Part shown: one piece after another, positions 9,500-18,814 of the stretch
Numbering within the stretch: position 1 is the stretch's first letter
Layout: the number at the start of each line of letters is the position of its first letter
Assembly (NCBI RefSeq): GCF_018129965.1
Contig: NZ_JAFCKW010000002.1
Coordinates: 124,001-188,000 of the forward strand
DNA from: Bradyrhizobium diazoefficiens
GTDB lineage: Bacteria > Pseudomonadota > Alphaproteobacteria > Rhizobiales > Xanthobacteraceae
Length of the DNA stretch: 64,000 nucleotides
Direction of reading: 5' to 3'
Translations under genes and position numbers: made by a program
Notes under the pieces: model-generated
Seen by the model: the letters and a program-made list of their open reading frames with translations, nothing else
Told to the model about the DNA's origin: nothing
Database searches by the model: none

Positions 9500-11128
9500 A
9501 TGATGAGAAAGTATCTTTTGGCGGGCGCATCTCTGTTCGCGATGGGGGCAGGCGGCGCTGCCAGCGCGGCGGATACGCTTGCGCCGGTGGGGAAGACGTT
9601 CTGCGATCCCTACAAGAATTATGCGTGCCTGGACGCCTATCTCGGCTCCGACTTCATGACCCGCTTCATCAATTACTACCGGCTCGAATGGGGCCATGAC
9701 GCTCCGCCGTCAGATCCCAAGGCGCCGCCGTCACGCCGGGCCGGCTGGCCGACGACGCCGCAGAGCACGCCGCCGATGCCATTTACCGAATGGCCGTATG
9801 GCGGTTCGACGAGCATCGGCGTGACGCGACCAGGCTCCATCGACAGCCCACTGATGAGCGCACTGGGCAATACCAAGCTCGGCGAAGCGATGAGCGATGC
9901 GCACATCCAGGTGTATGGCTGGCTCAATGCAGGCGGCAACCTCAGCAGCAACACGGTACGCGGTGGCAATTCGCCGGCTGCCTATGACTACAACCCCAAC
10001 ACCACGCAGCTCGACCAGGCCGTTCTCTATATCGAGCGGCTGCCAGACACCGTGCAGAAGGACCACATCGATTGGGGCTTCCGTCTCGCGCCGATCTATG
10101 GCGAGAACTACCGGTACACAACCGCTTACGGATTATGGAGCAATCAGCTCCTGAATCAGAACAAAAACTACGGCTACGATTTGCCGATGGCCTATGGCGA
10201 GGTCTTCATTCCCTGGCTCGCCGATGGTCTTCTCGTTCGCTTCGGCCGTTTCATTTCGATTCCCGACGTCGAGGCGCAGCTTGCGCCGAACAACTACATG
10301 TATACGCACTCGATGACGTATACGTTCGACAACTACACGAACACGGGCATCCAGACCACGCTGGCCGTCAACAAGAACTGGATGGTGCAGCTAGGTCTTT
10401 CGGTCGGCAGCGACACCATGCCGTGGAACGCGGGGGCGAAGATCGCCAATCCGTCTCCGAACCCGCTCTTTCCCAACAGCACGATGCTGAAGGATCCCGG
10501 CGCACTGCCGAGTGTTACGGCAGGCGTGCGGTGGACCAGCGATTCCGGCAATGACAGCGTTTACGTCGTCGCAGATGCCATCAACAGCGGGACATGGGGG
10601 TACAACAACCTGCAATGGTACGGCCTGACCGCCTATCATAAATTCAACGATCAGTGGCACATCTCGTTCGAGACCTACAATCTGTACCAGAACAATGTGC
10701 TGAACTCGAACAATCCGGCTGCAATGGCGGCCTATCTGGCGGGCGGCACGCCGTTCTCTCCGCAATACGTGCCGTTCAATGCGCCTGGGCTGGCCCAGTG
10801 CAACAGTGCCGCCGTATTCGCCTGTACGGCCTCGGTGCAAACCTATCTCGCCTATTTGAACTACAAGGCGTCACCGCTCGACAACATCTCTTACCGGATC
10901 GAGTTCTACGACGACAAGCAGGGTCAGCGCACAGGCGTCAAGACCCGCTACGTCGAGACCGGTCTCGGCTGGCAGCACTGGTTCTCGCCGCAGATCGAGA
11001 TCCGGCCCGAGGTCTCCTACTACAGGTCACTGGACGCCGCCGCGTTCAATGGCAACGCGAACCTCGGCATCGCTCCGAACAAGAACTATGCCCTGATCGG
11101 CTCGGCCGACATCATCATTCACTTCTGA
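9500..11128 (+). CDS. Outer-membrane beta-barrel porin, BBP2/OmpL-like
   Basis: This 542-residue outer-membrane protein has a clear Sec signal peptide (MMRKYLLAGASLFAMGAGG, cleaved after AASA). The body alternates short aromatic-rich strands, for example HIQVYGWLNAGGNLSSN, DWGFRLAPIYGENYRYTTAYG and WYGLTAYHKFNDQWHISFE, and ends in a typical barrel end (GSADIIIHF, terminal Phe). This matches the putative beta-barrel porin-2 family of rhizobia. Two cysteines near the mature N-terminus (FCDPYKNYACLD) may form a disulphide. It lies 65 bases before a second outer-membrane gene and may be cotranscribed with it. The substrate is unknown. Confidence 0.85.
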   Translation: MMRKYLLAGASLFAMGAGGAASAADTLAPVGKTFCDPYKNYACLDAYLGSDFMTRFINYYRLEWGHDAPPSDPKAPPSRRAGWPTTPQSTPPMPFTEWPYGGSTSIGVTRPGSIDSPLMSALGNTKLGEAMSDAHIQVYGWLNAGGNLSSNTVRGGNSPAAYDYNPNTTQLDQAVLYIERLPDTVQKDHIDWGFRLAPIYGENYRYTTAYGLWSNQLLNQNKNYGYDLPMAYGEVFIPWLADGLLVRFGRFISIPDVEAQLAPNNYMYTHSMTYTFDNYTNTGIQTTLAVNKNWMVQLGLSVGSDTMPWNAGAKIANPSPNPLFPNSTMLKDPGALPSVTAGVRWTSDSGNDSVYVVADAINSGTWGYNNLQWYGLTAYHKFNDQWHISFETYNLYQNNVLNSNNPAAMAAYLAGGTPFSPQYVPFNAPGLAQCNSAAVFACTASVQTYLAYLNYKASPLDNISYRIEFYDDKQGQRTGVKTRYVETGLGWQHWFSPQIEIRPEVSYYRSLDAAAFNGNANLGIAPNKNYALIGSADIIIHF

Positions 11129-11193
11129 TGCTGGGCGACCCGGCGGCCTCCGAGGCGCCGGGTCCATTGGAACAATTTCGACAGGGGGTTACA

Positions 11194-11919
11194 ATGAAAC
11201 GGATTCTTCTCACCACGGCCTCGCTCTGCGCGCTCAACCTCGCATCTTCGGCACTCGCGGCCGATCTGCCGATCTACGGCAAAGCGCCTCCGATGGTCTC
11301 ACCGGCGTATGACTGGACTGGCTTCTATATCGGCGTGTTCGGTGGCGGCGCCTACGGCAACCACAACCTGAACAATGCGACCGGCCCGGCGGGCTTTGCC
11401 AATTTCACCACCAATTACGATTCCAAGGGGAGCCTTGGCGGCGGCGAGATCGGCTATCAGTGGCAGAGCGGAAGCATTGTTTTCGGCGTTGAGGCCGACG
11501 GCTTCGGCGCGGACATCAAGGGTGGTGATAATTTCGCTCTCGGCTGGGACGATGCGACCAAGCTCGGTTGGGGCGGTACGCTGCGCGCGCGCGGCGGCAT
11601 CGCGGTTGATCGGCTGCTGCTATTCTTCACCGGCGGCTGGGCCTATGGCGAGCTAACCCACTCCAACACCAATCCGGGCTTTGGCATCGACACGTTCAAG
11701 GCGGCGCGTAGCGGGCTCGCTGCCGGTGGCGGCATCGCGTATGCGATCACCGACAATCTGATGGGGAAGCTCGAGTATCGCTATCTCGACCTTGGCACCT
11801 TCCACCGCGATGCACCGGCCAACGGTGTGCTGCCCTACAACGTGGCCAACACCTACTCGATCGTGACGCTTGGGCTCGACTTCAAGTTCGGCGACAACGC
11901 GGTGGTCGCGAAGTACTGA
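11194..11919 (+). CDS. Outer-membrane beta-barrel protein, Omp25/Omp31 type
   Basis: This 241-residue protein has a signal peptide (MKRILLTTASLCALNLASSA, cleaved near ALAAD) and the hallmark opening of rhizobial Omp31-like porins (DLPIYGKAPP ... YDWTGFYIGVFGGGAYG). Regular strands follow and the protein ends KYDxx-style with a short Lys-Tyr terminus (FGDNAVVAKY). The ATG at 11194 follows a good ribosome-binding site (CAGGGGG). A longer upstream frame is antisense-like noise from the porin gene. Such proteins are abundant structural barrels; a specific function cannot be stated. Confidence 0.88.
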   Translation: MKRILLTTASLCALNLASSALAADLPIYGKAPPMVSPAYDWTGFYIGVFGGGAYGNHNLNNATGPAGFANFTTNYDSKGSLGGGEIGYQWQSGSIVFGVEADGFGADIKGGDNFALGWDDATKLGWGGTLRARGGIAVDRLLLFFTGGWAYGELTHSNTNPGFGIDTFKAARSGLAAGGGIAYAITDNLMGKLEYRYLDLGTFHRDAPANGVLPYNVANTYSIVTLGLDFKFGDNAVVAKY

Positions 11920-11941
11920 CGGATCCGTGGGAGGAGCCAGC

Positions 11942-12121
11942 ATGACCGTAAAACGGCTACGTCGGAAAGTCGCGGCGATGATCGCTCTTGCAGGCCTCGG
12001 CGGCTGCCTTGCCAACTGCGCAGGCGATCCCGGCGCCGCGAGCATCGCACCGGATCAGCACGCGATGCGCTACTACGGCGGCCCGAAATATCCGATGTGG
12101 CGGGCGCCCGCCGAGAATTAG
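11942..12121 (+). CDS. Small lipoprotein, 59 aa
   Basis: The frame starts at an ATG behind a strong GGAGGA ribosome-binding site, 22 bases after the Omp31-like gene. A basic N-terminus (MTVKRLRRKVAAMIALAG) leads to a lipobox LGGC; the predicted mature lipoprotein is about 36 residues and has a second cysteine (ANCAG) and a Tyr/Gly/Pro-rich end (MRYYGGPKYPMW). I do not recognise the family. Its position suggests cotranscription with the outer-membrane gene. Confidence 0.68.
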   Translation: MTVKRLRRKVAAMIALAGLGGCLANCAGDPGAASIAPDQHAMRYYGGPKYPMWRAPAEN

Positions 12122-12233
12122 TGCGGATCGGGATCAATCGGAAACGGAACATCCGGACGGCGTCCTCCTTGGCGCGCGGCCGACCTTTGGCCAAGCTTAC
12201 ATGAATCTGACGGCCGGCGCCGAATGGTCGGGC

Positions 12234-12259
12234 CGGCCAGCGCGCTTTTTTGCTGGCCG
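12234..12259. repeat. Stem-loop between the lipoprotein and two-component genes
   Basis: Perfect 8-bp arms CGGCCAGC (12234-12241) and GCTGGCCG (12252-12259) enclose a ten-base loop that contains a run of six T. Because the T run is in the loop and not after the stem, this is not a standard terminator. It may be an mRNA stability or regulatory hairpin. Confidence 0.4.
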
Positions 12260-12344
12260 AACGCTGCCGAATGGTGGAAGAGAGCAGGGATACAACGTCA
12301 ATCCCTGTCGTGGCGGCGACCGGCCGGATATCGGGCGTCAAGGA

Positions 12345-13019
12345 ATGCGTCTACTGATCGTCGAGGACAATGCCGAGCTGTCGCGGCTCGTCGCCGCCGG
12401 GCTGTCGAAGGCCGGCTATGAGAGCGACATCGTCTGCGGCGCCGCCGAGGCGCGCGAGGCGGTCAGAAGTGTCAGCTATGCCGCGATGATCCTCGATCTC
12501 GGTCTTCCCGATGGCGATGGCCTGTCGGTGCTGCGCGAATTGCGGCGGCAGATGGAGCCGCTGCCGGTGCTGGTGCTGACGGCGCGCGGCGGCCTGCAGG
12601 ACCGCGTCACCGGCCTTCGCAGCGGCGCCGACGACTATCTTGCCAAGCCGTTCGCGATGGAGGAGCTGGTGGCGCGGCTGGAGGCGATCCTGCGCCGGCC
12701 GGGCCAGCTGCTCGGCCGTTCGTTGCGTCTTGCCAACCTCGTCTACGACACCGAGAGCCGGCAGATCTTCGTCGACGACCAGCCGCGGATCATCTCCGCG
12801 CGCGAGACCTCGGTGCTGGAGATCCTGCTGCGGCGGCAGGGGCGTGTGGTGCCGAAGAAGAACGTCGAGGACCACATTTTCGGCCTGGAGGGCGAGGTCG
12901 CCTCCAACGCGGTCGAGGTCTACGTCTCGCGGCTGCGCAAGCAACTCACCGAGCACGGCGCCAAGGTCGTGATCCACACCATCCGCGGCGTCGGCTATCT
13001 CATGGCCGAGGAGAAGTAA
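12345..13019 (+). CDS. Two-component response regulator, TctD/QseB type
   Basis: The 224-residue protein has a receiver domain (LLIVEDN, phosphoacceptor Asp in MILDLGLPDGDG, Lys in DDYLAKPF) and an OmpR-type winged helix (SARETSVLEILLRRQGRVV ... VYVSRLRKQL, IRGVGYLM). The start is the ATG at 12345, three bases after AGGA. It precedes the kinase gene by two bases, so the two form an operon. TctD-like regulators commonly control carboxylate uptake; here the nearest transporter is the TRAP permease pair on the opposite strand just downstream of the kinase, which is a plausible but unproven target. Confidence 0.92.
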   Translation: MRLLIVEDNAELSRLVAAGLSKAGYESDIVCGAAEAREAVRSVSYAAMILDLGLPDGDGLSVLRELRRQMEPLPVLVLTARGGLQDRVTGLRSGADDYLAKPFAMEELVARLEAILRRPGQLLGRSLRLANLVYDTESRQIFVDDQPRIISARETSVLEILLRRQGRVVPKKNVEDHIFGLEGEVASNAVEVYVSRLRKQLTEHGAKVVIHTIRGVGYLMAEEK

Positions 13020-13021
13020 GC

Positions 13022-14401
13022 GTGGCCGCCGGGGCGTTCGCGAGGCCGACGTTCAAATCGCTGATCTCGCGCATCGTATTCATGCACATCGTGGCGGTCG
13101 CGGTGGTTGCGATCTTCCTGCCGCTGGTGCTGTTCTGGCTGCTCAACTCCGAAGTCGACCAGCTGCATCGCGAAGCCATGCGAGCGCAGGCCGAAGTGCT
13201 GGCCGAGCGCATCGTCGCGGCGCCCGACGGCCTGCTGACCTTCAACCTGCCGGACAGCCTTCGCGGTCTCTATTCCGAAGCCTACGGCCGCTACCTCTAC
13301 GACATCCGCGATGACGACGGCCGATTGCTGTTCTCGTCGCGCCGCAAGACGGGGACAGCGGCGGCACAGGCGCCGCCGCCGTCCGAGACCATTTCCGGCG
13401 CCAGCGTCACGCGCATCATCGACGGCAGGATCGTGCGTATCCGCGTGGCCGAGGACCTGTCGCATCGCGACGTCATCATCGACGACATCATCTCGAACTT
13501 CTTCCGCCGGGTGGGCTGGATCACCATTCCGATCCTGCTGATCCTGCTCGCCGCCGACATCATCATCTTCCGCCGCGCCATCGCGCCGCTGTGGAAGGCC
13601 TCGGAGGAGGCCAGCAATATCGGGCCGGCACGTACCGACATTCGTCTGCCGACCGAGCAGATCCCGCGCGAGATCATGCCGCTGGTTACCGCCGTCAACC
13701 AGGCGCTCGACCGCCTCGAGGGCGGCTTTCGCGTCCAGCGCCAGTTCACGGCCGACGCCGCGCATCAATTGCGCACGCCGCTCGCGATCCTGCGGACCCG
13801 GATCGAAACGCTGAATGACGCCGCCGCACAGCAGGCATTGCACGGCGACATCGAAGCCATGAGCCGCATCGTCGCGCAGCTGCTGGAGATCGCCGAGCTC
13901 GATACCCTCGTGCTCGATCCCGGCGAGACCGCGGATCTGCGCGCCGTCTGCGCCGAAGTGGTCGCCGCGATCGCGCCGTTCGCGATCGCGCAGCACAAGG
14001 ACATCGCGCTGAAGGGTACGGACGCGCCGGTGCTGATCCACGGCAATTCCGAGATGCTCCAGCGCGCGATCTTCAATCTCGCCGAGAACGCCATCAAGTT
14101 CACCGCAAGGGGCACATCGGTCGATATCGAGGTCGGCGAGGACGGTTCGGTGCGCGTGCGCGATTGCGGCCCGGGCATCGCGGATGCCGAGCGCGACCTG
14201 ATCTTCCAGCGCTTCTGGCGCGCCGACCGCCAGCGCAGCGACGGCGCGGGGCTGGGCCTGTCGATCGTGCGCGCCGTGGCGGACGATCATGATGCGACCG
14301 TGGCGGTGGGGAATTTGCCGGGCGGCGGCGCGGAGTTCACGCTGCGGTTCCGGCTGGCGGAGAAGACAGGCGACGTCGATTTGCAACCTTTGCGCCACTG
14401 A
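13022..14401 (+). CDS. Sensor histidine kinase, TctE/QseC type
   Basis: This 459-residue membrane kinase has two membrane helices (about residues 18-40 and 158-178) that flank a periplasmic sensor domain of about 115 residues. A HAMP-like region follows, then an H box (ADAAHQLRTPLAIL), N box (NLAENAIKF), G1 (VRDCGPGI) and G2 (GAGLGLSIVRAV). The start is a GTG two bases after the regulator's stop. The periplasmic domain belongs by position to the 2CSK_N / TctE group, which often senses small organic acids, but the ligand is not evident. It pairs with the upstream response regulator. Confidence 0.92.
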   Translation: MAAGAFARPTFKSLISRIVFMHIVAVAVVAIFLPLVLFWLLNSEVDQLHREAMRAQAEVLAERIVAAPDGLLTFNLPDSLRGLYSEAYGRYLYDIRDDDGRLLFSSRRKTGTAAAQAPPPSETISGASVTRIIDGRIVRIRVAEDLSHRDVIIDDIISNFFRRVGWITIPILLILLAADIIIFRRAIAPLWKASEEASNIGPARTDIRLPTEQIPREIMPLVTAVNQALDRLEGGFRVQRQFTADAAHQLRTPLAILRTRIETLNDAAAQQALHGDIEAMSRIVAQLLEIAELDTLVLDPGETADLRAVCAEVVAAIAPFAIAQHKDIALKGTDAPVLIHGNSEMLQRAIFNLAENAIKFTARGTSVDIEVGEDGSVRVRDCGPGIADAERDLIFQRFWRADRQRSDGAGLGLSIVRAVADDHDATVAVGNLPGGGAEFTLRFRLAEKTGDVDLQPLRH

Positions 14402-14408
14402 CGCTGCA

Positions 14409-14560
14409 CCCTCTCCCCTTGTGAGAGAGGGGGGCTCGCCGCGATAGCGGCCAGACGGGTGAGGGGTCTCTCTCGGCGAGTCTCACGCTCAGGAGAGTTC
14501 GCTGGAAACAACCCCTCATCCGGCGCTTCGCGCCACCTTCTCCCACAAGGGGAGAAGGAA
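14409..14560. repeat. Rhizobial intergenic repeat, copy 1
   Basis: This element begins with CCCTCTCCCCTTGTGAGAGA and ends with CACCTTCTCCCACAAGGGG plus AGAAGG, so its two ends are imperfect inverted complements. The block CCCCTCATCCGGCGCTT-S-GCGCCACC near its right end is shared with the element at 43152-43302. It fills the space between convergent genes (kinase and TRAP permease), where it could act as a bidirectional terminator or fold as RNA. Confidence 0.85.
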
Positions 14561-14573
14561 GAAAGCGCCTTCG

Positions 14574-16175
14574 CTACTTCTGCGGCGGCCCGAGATCCAG
14601 CGGCGGTAGGTCGATCTGCGGCACCTCGATCTTGACCTTGTCGAGGTCGACATTGAGGGGCTTGTCGAGCAGGCCCGTGACCGTGACCGGGAAGATGATC
14701 ACGAGCAGCACCATGATCATCTGCAGGCCGATCCAGGGCACCGCGCCCCAGTAGATGTCGGAGCTCTTCACTTCCTTCGGCGCGACGCCGCGCAGGTAGA
14801 ACAGCGCGAAGCCGAACGGCGGATGCAGGAACGAGGTCTGCATGTTCACGCAGAGCATCACGCCGAACCAGATCAGCGCGGCATCCGCTCCCACCACCGG
14901 CGCGAGGATCTTCTGCGCGATCGGCGCGATCATCGGCAGGATGATGAAGGCGATCTCGAAGAAGTCGAGAAAGAACGCCAGGAAGAAGATGAAGAGGTTG
15001 ATGAAGATCAGGAAGCCCCAGACGCCGCCGGGCAGCGAGGTCAGCAGATGCTCGAGCCAGACGCCGCCGGAGACGCCGAGGAACACCACCGAGAAGCAGG
15101 TCGAGCCGATCAGGATGAAGGTGACCATGCAGGTGAGGCGCATGGTGGATTCGTAGCCCTGCTTGATGAGGTCGCGCAGGTCGGGAATGCGGGCCGCCTG
15201 GATGCAGATCCAGGCCACGGCGAGATAGCACACCGCGAAGGAGAGCCTGAAGACGAGGTTCTCGGTGAACAGCATCGCGACGATGGTGCCGATGCCGGCG
15301 GCGATCACGCCGATGATCAGGATCCTGCGGTCGTTCGTGGTGAAGTCCTTGTGATGGATCGCGGCGAGCACGATGGCGCCGACCGCGCCCATGGCGCCGG
15401 CTTCGGTCGGGGTCGCAAGGCCCATCATCATAGTGCCGAGCACGACGAAGATCAGCACGGCCGAGGGGATGATGCCTTTCAGGCACTTCTTCCACAGCGG
15501 CCAGCCATTGAGCGTGCGCGCTTCCAGCGGCACCGGTGGCACGTGGTCCGGCTTGATCAGGCCGAGGACGAAGGTGTAGCCGGCGAACAGCATGATCTGG
15601 AACACCGACGGGCCCCAGGCGCCGAGATACATGTCGCCGACCGACTTGCCGAGCTGGTCGGCCAGCACGATCAGCACGAGCGAGGGCGGCACCAGCTGCG
15701 TGATGGTGCCAGAGGCCGCCAGCACGCCGGTGATGTAGCGCATGTTGTAGCCGTAGCGGATCATGATCGGCATCGAGATCAGCGCCATGGCGATGACCTG
15801 CGCTGCCACCGTTCCGGTGATGGCGCCGAGAATGAAGCCGACGATGATGACGGAATAGCCGAGGCCGCCGCGGATCGGGCCGAACAGCTGGCCCATCGAA
15901 TCCAGCATATCCTCGGCGAGCCCGCATCTCTCCAGGATCGCGCCCATGAAGGTGAAGAACGGGATCGCGAGCAGCAGTTCGTTGGAGAGCACGCTGCCGA
16001 ACACGCGTCCGGGGATCGCCTGGAGGAAGTTGAGGTCGAAGAAACCGAGATGGATGGCGAGGAAGCCGAAGGAGAGGCCGACCGCCGCGAGCGTGAACGC
16101 GACGGGGAAGCCGATCAGCATCGCCAGAACCAGGCCGCCGAACATCAACGGCGGCATCATCTCCAGCGTAATCAT
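14574..16175 (-). CDS. dctM: TRAP transporter large permease (DctM type)
   Basis: This 533-residue inner-membrane protein is the ion-coupled transport subunit of a tripartite TRAP uptake system. It has about 12 or more membrane helices with the DctM signatures (LLAIPFFTFMGAILERCGLA, GAITGTVAAQVIAMALISMP, ATPTEAGAMGAVGAI). It is about 100 residues longer than classic DctM, as in the mannitol/chloroaromatic-type subgroup. The extra length is in the middle (about residues 280-345). Its start overlaps the small permease gene by four bases (ATGA type). No DctP binding-protein gene is adjacent, so the substrate is unknown. Confidence 0.93.
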   Translation of the reverse strand: MITLEMMPPLMFGGLVLAMLIGFPVAFTLAAVGLSFGFLAIHLGFFDLNFLQAIPGRVFGSVLSNELLLAIPFFTFMGAILERCGLAEDMLDSMGQLFGPIRGGLGYSVIIVGFILGAITGTVAAQVIAMALISMPIMIRYGYNMRYITGVLAASGTITQLVPPSLVLIVLADQLGKSVGDMYLGAWGPSVFQIMLFAGYTFVLGLIKPDHVPPVPLEARTLNGWPLWKKCLKGIIPSAVLIFVVLGTMMMGLATPTEAGAMGAVGAIVLAAIHHKDFTTNDRRILIIGVIAAGIGTIVAMLFTENLVFRLSFAVCYLAVAWICIQAARIPDLRDLIKQGYESTMRLTCMVTFILIGSTCFSVVFLGVSGGVWLEHLLTSLPGGVWGFLIFINLFIFFLAFFLDFFEIAFIILPMIAPIAQKILAPVVGADAALIWFGVMLCVNMQTSFLHPPFGFALFYLRGVAPKEVKSSDIYWGAVPWIGLQMIMVLLVIIFPVTVTGLLDKPLNVDLDKVKIEVPQIDLPPLDLGPPQK

Positions 16176-16711
16176 TGGGTCGGCCTCTCGTACTTGGCGT
16201 CGATCGTCACATAGCCCTTGAGAGCCGCGATACGCTTGATGACTTCGGAAACACCCTGCAGCGCCAGCAGGACGAAACCGGCCGGGATCACGAACTTGAT
16301 CGGCCAGCGGACCAGGCCGCCGGCATTGCCGGACATCTCGCCGACGCTATAGGCCTGCATGAAGAACGGCCACGACAGATAGGCGAGCAGCAGGCAGGAG
16401 GGGATCAGGAAGCAGAGGGTGCCGATCATGTCGAGCCAGAGCTGGCCGCGCTCCGACAGCGTCAGATACAACAGTTCGACCCGCACATGCTCGTTGCGCT
16501 TGAAGGTGTAGGACGCGCCGAACATCACCATGATCGCGAACATGTACCATTGCAGCTCCAGCCAGCCGTTGGAGGAGTTGCTGAAGGCGTAGCGGATCAT
16601 GGCGTTGGCGGCGCTCACCAGGCACGCCAGCAGCACGAGCAGGTTACAGACGTAACCGATCTTTTCATTGAGGAGGTCGATGGCGTTGCTCACCGCCAGC
16701 AAGGGACGCAT
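16172..16711 (-). CDS. dctQ: TRAP transporter small permease (DctQ type)
   Basis: The 179-residue protein has four membrane helices and the DctQ family signature around ELQWYMFAIMVMFGASYTF, with NEHVRVELL after it. It pairs with the large permease, and its stop overlaps the large subunit's ATG. The start is the ATG at 16711. It is the first gene of the pair. The 295 bases upstream, to moaA, contain no binding-protein gene, which is unusual for a TRAP locus. Confidence 0.92.
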   Translation of the reverse strand: MRPLLAVSNAIDLLNEKIGYVCNLLVLLACLVSAANAMIRYAFSNSSNGWLELQWYMFAIMVMFGASYTFKRNEHVRVELLYLTLSERGQLWLDMIGTLCFLIPSCLLLAYLSWPFFMQAYSVGEMSGNAGGLVRWPIKFVIPAGFVLLALQGVSEVIKRIAALKGYVTIDAKYERPTQ

Positions 16712-17006
16712 CTTACTTTCTCTCCGTCGCGGCCTAATACGTTACGGCGGGCTTCAGCACGCATCGCTCGGCCTGCGTGCAAAATGCACGCGACCGCACG
16801 GATCGTCTTCCGAATGCGATTGCGGCGTCAGTCCTCCCCTCGTGCCTTGCCGTCTTGACCGCGACCGCCAACGGGGCGGGCCAGCTTATGTTGCCGGGCA
16901 TGCAAAGGCGGCTGCACCAAACCAGCGGGCCAGCGTGCCGTCAATCGGAAAATGGACAAATTGACGCGCGGTCAAAAGCTTAGGTTAGCGCGCCGGCGCC
17001 AATCCC

Positions 17007-18116
17007 TCAGCCGCCGGTCACGCTCATGTGCCTGGAGACGCTGGGGCGGTCGTGGCGACGGTCGATGATGAAATCGTGGCCCTTGGGCTTGAGCCCGATG
17101 GCGCGGTCGATCGCATCGGCGAGCAGGGCATCATCGCCCGATGCACGCAGGGGTCTGCGCAAATCGGAGGCATCCTCGTGGCCGAGGCAGGTGTGCAGCG
17201 TCCCGGTGCAGGTGACGCGCACCCGGTTGCAGGATTCGCAGAAATTGTGGGTCATCGGCGTGATGAAGCCGAGCTTGCCGCCGGTCTCGGTGACGCCGAC
17301 ATAGCGGGCGGGCCCGCCGGTGCTCTCGGCCAGATCTGTCAAGGTGAATTGCTGGGCGAGGCGCGCGCGCACCAGCGACAGCGGCAGATACTGGTCGATG
17401 CGGCCCGAGCCTATCTCGCCCATCGGCATCACCTCGATCAGCGTCAGGCCCATGCCCTTGCCGTGGGCCCAGCGCATCAGGTCGGGAAGCTCGTCCTCGT
17501 TGAGGTTCTTCAGTGCGACCGCGTTGATCTTCACGTAAAGCCCTGCGGCGCGCGCGGCTTCGATGCCTTCCAGCACCTTGTCGATCTCGCCCCAGCGGGT
17601 GATCTCGCGAAACTTGCGGGGATCGAGCGTATCGAGCGAGACGTTGATGCGGCGGACGCCGCAATCGGCAAGCTCCTTCGCGTATTTCGCAAGCTGTGTG
17701 CCGTTGGTGGTCAGCGTCAGCTCGCTCAGGGCGCCGCTGGACAGATGCCGCGACAGCGAGCGCACCAGCGTCATCACGTTGCGGCGGACCAGCGGCTCGC
17801 CGCCGGTGAGCCGCAGCTTCTTCACGCCCTTGGCGATGAAGGCCGTGCAGAGACGGTCCAGCTCCTCGAGCGTCAGCAGGTCGGACTTGGGCAGGAAGGT
17901 CATGTCTTCCGACATGCAGTAGAAGCAGCGCAGGTCGCAGCGGTCGGTGACGGAGACGCGCAGGTAGGAAATGGTCCGTCCGAACGGATCGGTCATAGCG
18001 CTCGACAGCGCGGCAAGGGGGCTCGCCGTTGCGAGAGGGCTCGCGGAAGATCCGTTCATACCAAATGCCTTGTCACTTACGGCGACGGGCGCACCTTTTG
18101 CTTCATTGGTGCTCAC
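17007..18116 (-). CDS. moaA: GTP 3',8-cyclase MoaA (molybdenum cofactor biosynthesis)
   Basis: MoaA is the radical-SAM enzyme that converts GTP to 3',8-cyclo-GTP, the first step of molybdopterin synthesis. The radical-SAM cluster motif CDLRCFYC, the GGEPL motif and the C-terminal cluster cysteines ([11 protein letters not shown] ... HTC) are present, and the protein ends in the Gly-Gly that MoaA needs (SVTGG). The N-terminus has about 40 extra residues before MTDPFGR; ATG codons at 18116, 18059 and 17996 are possible starts, the last giving the usual length. No other moa genes are adjacent. Confidence 0.95.
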   Translation of the reverse strand: MSTNEAKGAPVAVSDKAFGMNGSSASPLATASPLAALSSAMTDPFGRTISYLRVSVTDRCDLRCFYCMSEDMTFLPKSDLLTLEELDRLCTAFIAKGVKKLRLTGGEPLVRRNVMTLVRSLSRHLSSGALSELTLTTNGTQLAKYAKELADCGVRRINVSLDTLDPRKFREITRWGEIDKVLEGIEAARAAGLYVKINAVALKNLNEDELPDLMRWAHGKGMGLTLIEVMPMGEIGSGRIDQYLPLSLVRARLAQQFTLTDLAESTGGPARYVGVTETGGKLGFITPMTHNFCESCNRVRVTCTGTLHTCLGHEDASDLRRPLRASGDDALLADAIDRAIGLKPKGHDFIIDRRHDRPSVSRHMSVTGG

Positions 18117-18168
18117 GACGCAATCTAAGCATCGGACGCGGCTAGGACAATCGGCCGGTCGAGCTAAG

Positions 18169-18666
18169 TCAGCGCTTGCCGGCGTTCGGATCGGGGAACG
18201 CCGACCCTGCAGCCGGTGCCGTCTCGGCCGGAGCCGCTGCGGCCGGTTTCGGCTTCTTTGGCCGGTGAGCCTTGCGAACCGGCTTCGGCGGGACGGCCGG
18301 CTGAAGCTCTGCGAAAACCGGATTTGGATCGGTGGTGACCGAGGCGGGCGTGGTGAAATCGCCGGGATTCCGGATCACGTTCACCGGAACGCTGGCCGGC
18401 TGGTATTTCGGCAGTGCGAAAGCGACCGTGAACGGTGCTGCAGGAGCGGGAACCGAGACGGTGCAGGGGGTCTTGCAGCCCGCGCCCAGCGAAGTCGTTG
18501 CGTCAGCGCCCGGCGGATTGGATTCGAGACGGATCTGGGCGGTGGGCGGCGCGGATTTGAACATGTCCCAGGACATCGAAGACATCGAGGAACAACCGCC
18601 GAGGCTCGTTGCCGCCAAAACGCTGGTGCCAGCTAACACAATCGAGATGACACGACGCATGACCAT
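18169..18666 (-). CDS. Lipoprotein with PEGA-like domain
   Basis: The 165-residue protein has a lipobox (ATSLGGC, residues about 19-25), a Ser/Met-rich tether and a beta-rich domain with the PEGA-like pattern [17 protein letters not shown] ... [12 protein letters not shown] tail rich in Pro, Lys and Ala follows ([17 protein letters not shown]), suggestive of contact with peptidoglycan or of a flexible spacer. Two cysteines (GCKTPC) could pair. It stands between moaA and gph on the same strand. The exact function is unknown. ATG at 18666 or 18660 may start it. Confidence 0.8.
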   Translation of the reverse strand: MVMRRVISIVLAGTSVLAATSLGGCSSMSSMSWDMFKSAPPTAQIRLESNPPGADATTSLGAGCKTPCTVSVPAPAAPFTVAFALPKYQPASVPVNVIRNPGDFTTPASVTTDPNPVFAELQPAVPPKPVRKAHRPKKPKPAAAAPAETAPAAGSAFPDPNAGKR

Positions 18667-18814
18667 CCACTTCCGCTGCGACGAACCGCCACATACCCCA
18701 TCCGGACCTTAGGAGTGTCGTTTCGGGCAGGCAACTGGCGGGGCGCGCATAGTTAATAGATGGTTAATGCAGGGGTCTGAAGAATAGGTATTATATATCA
18801 GTGGCTTGCGGGTG

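Noticed and set aside
11169..11196. An EcfG promoter (GGAAC ... GTT) before the Omp31-like gene
   Set aside because: The spacing is 14 bases, too short, and the GTT overlaps the leader next to the start codon.
14823..16214. A 463-codon plus-strand frame opposite the TRAP permease
   Set aside because: The translation is a low-complexity Asp/His/Glu/Arg-rich sequence antisense to an obvious membrane protein.
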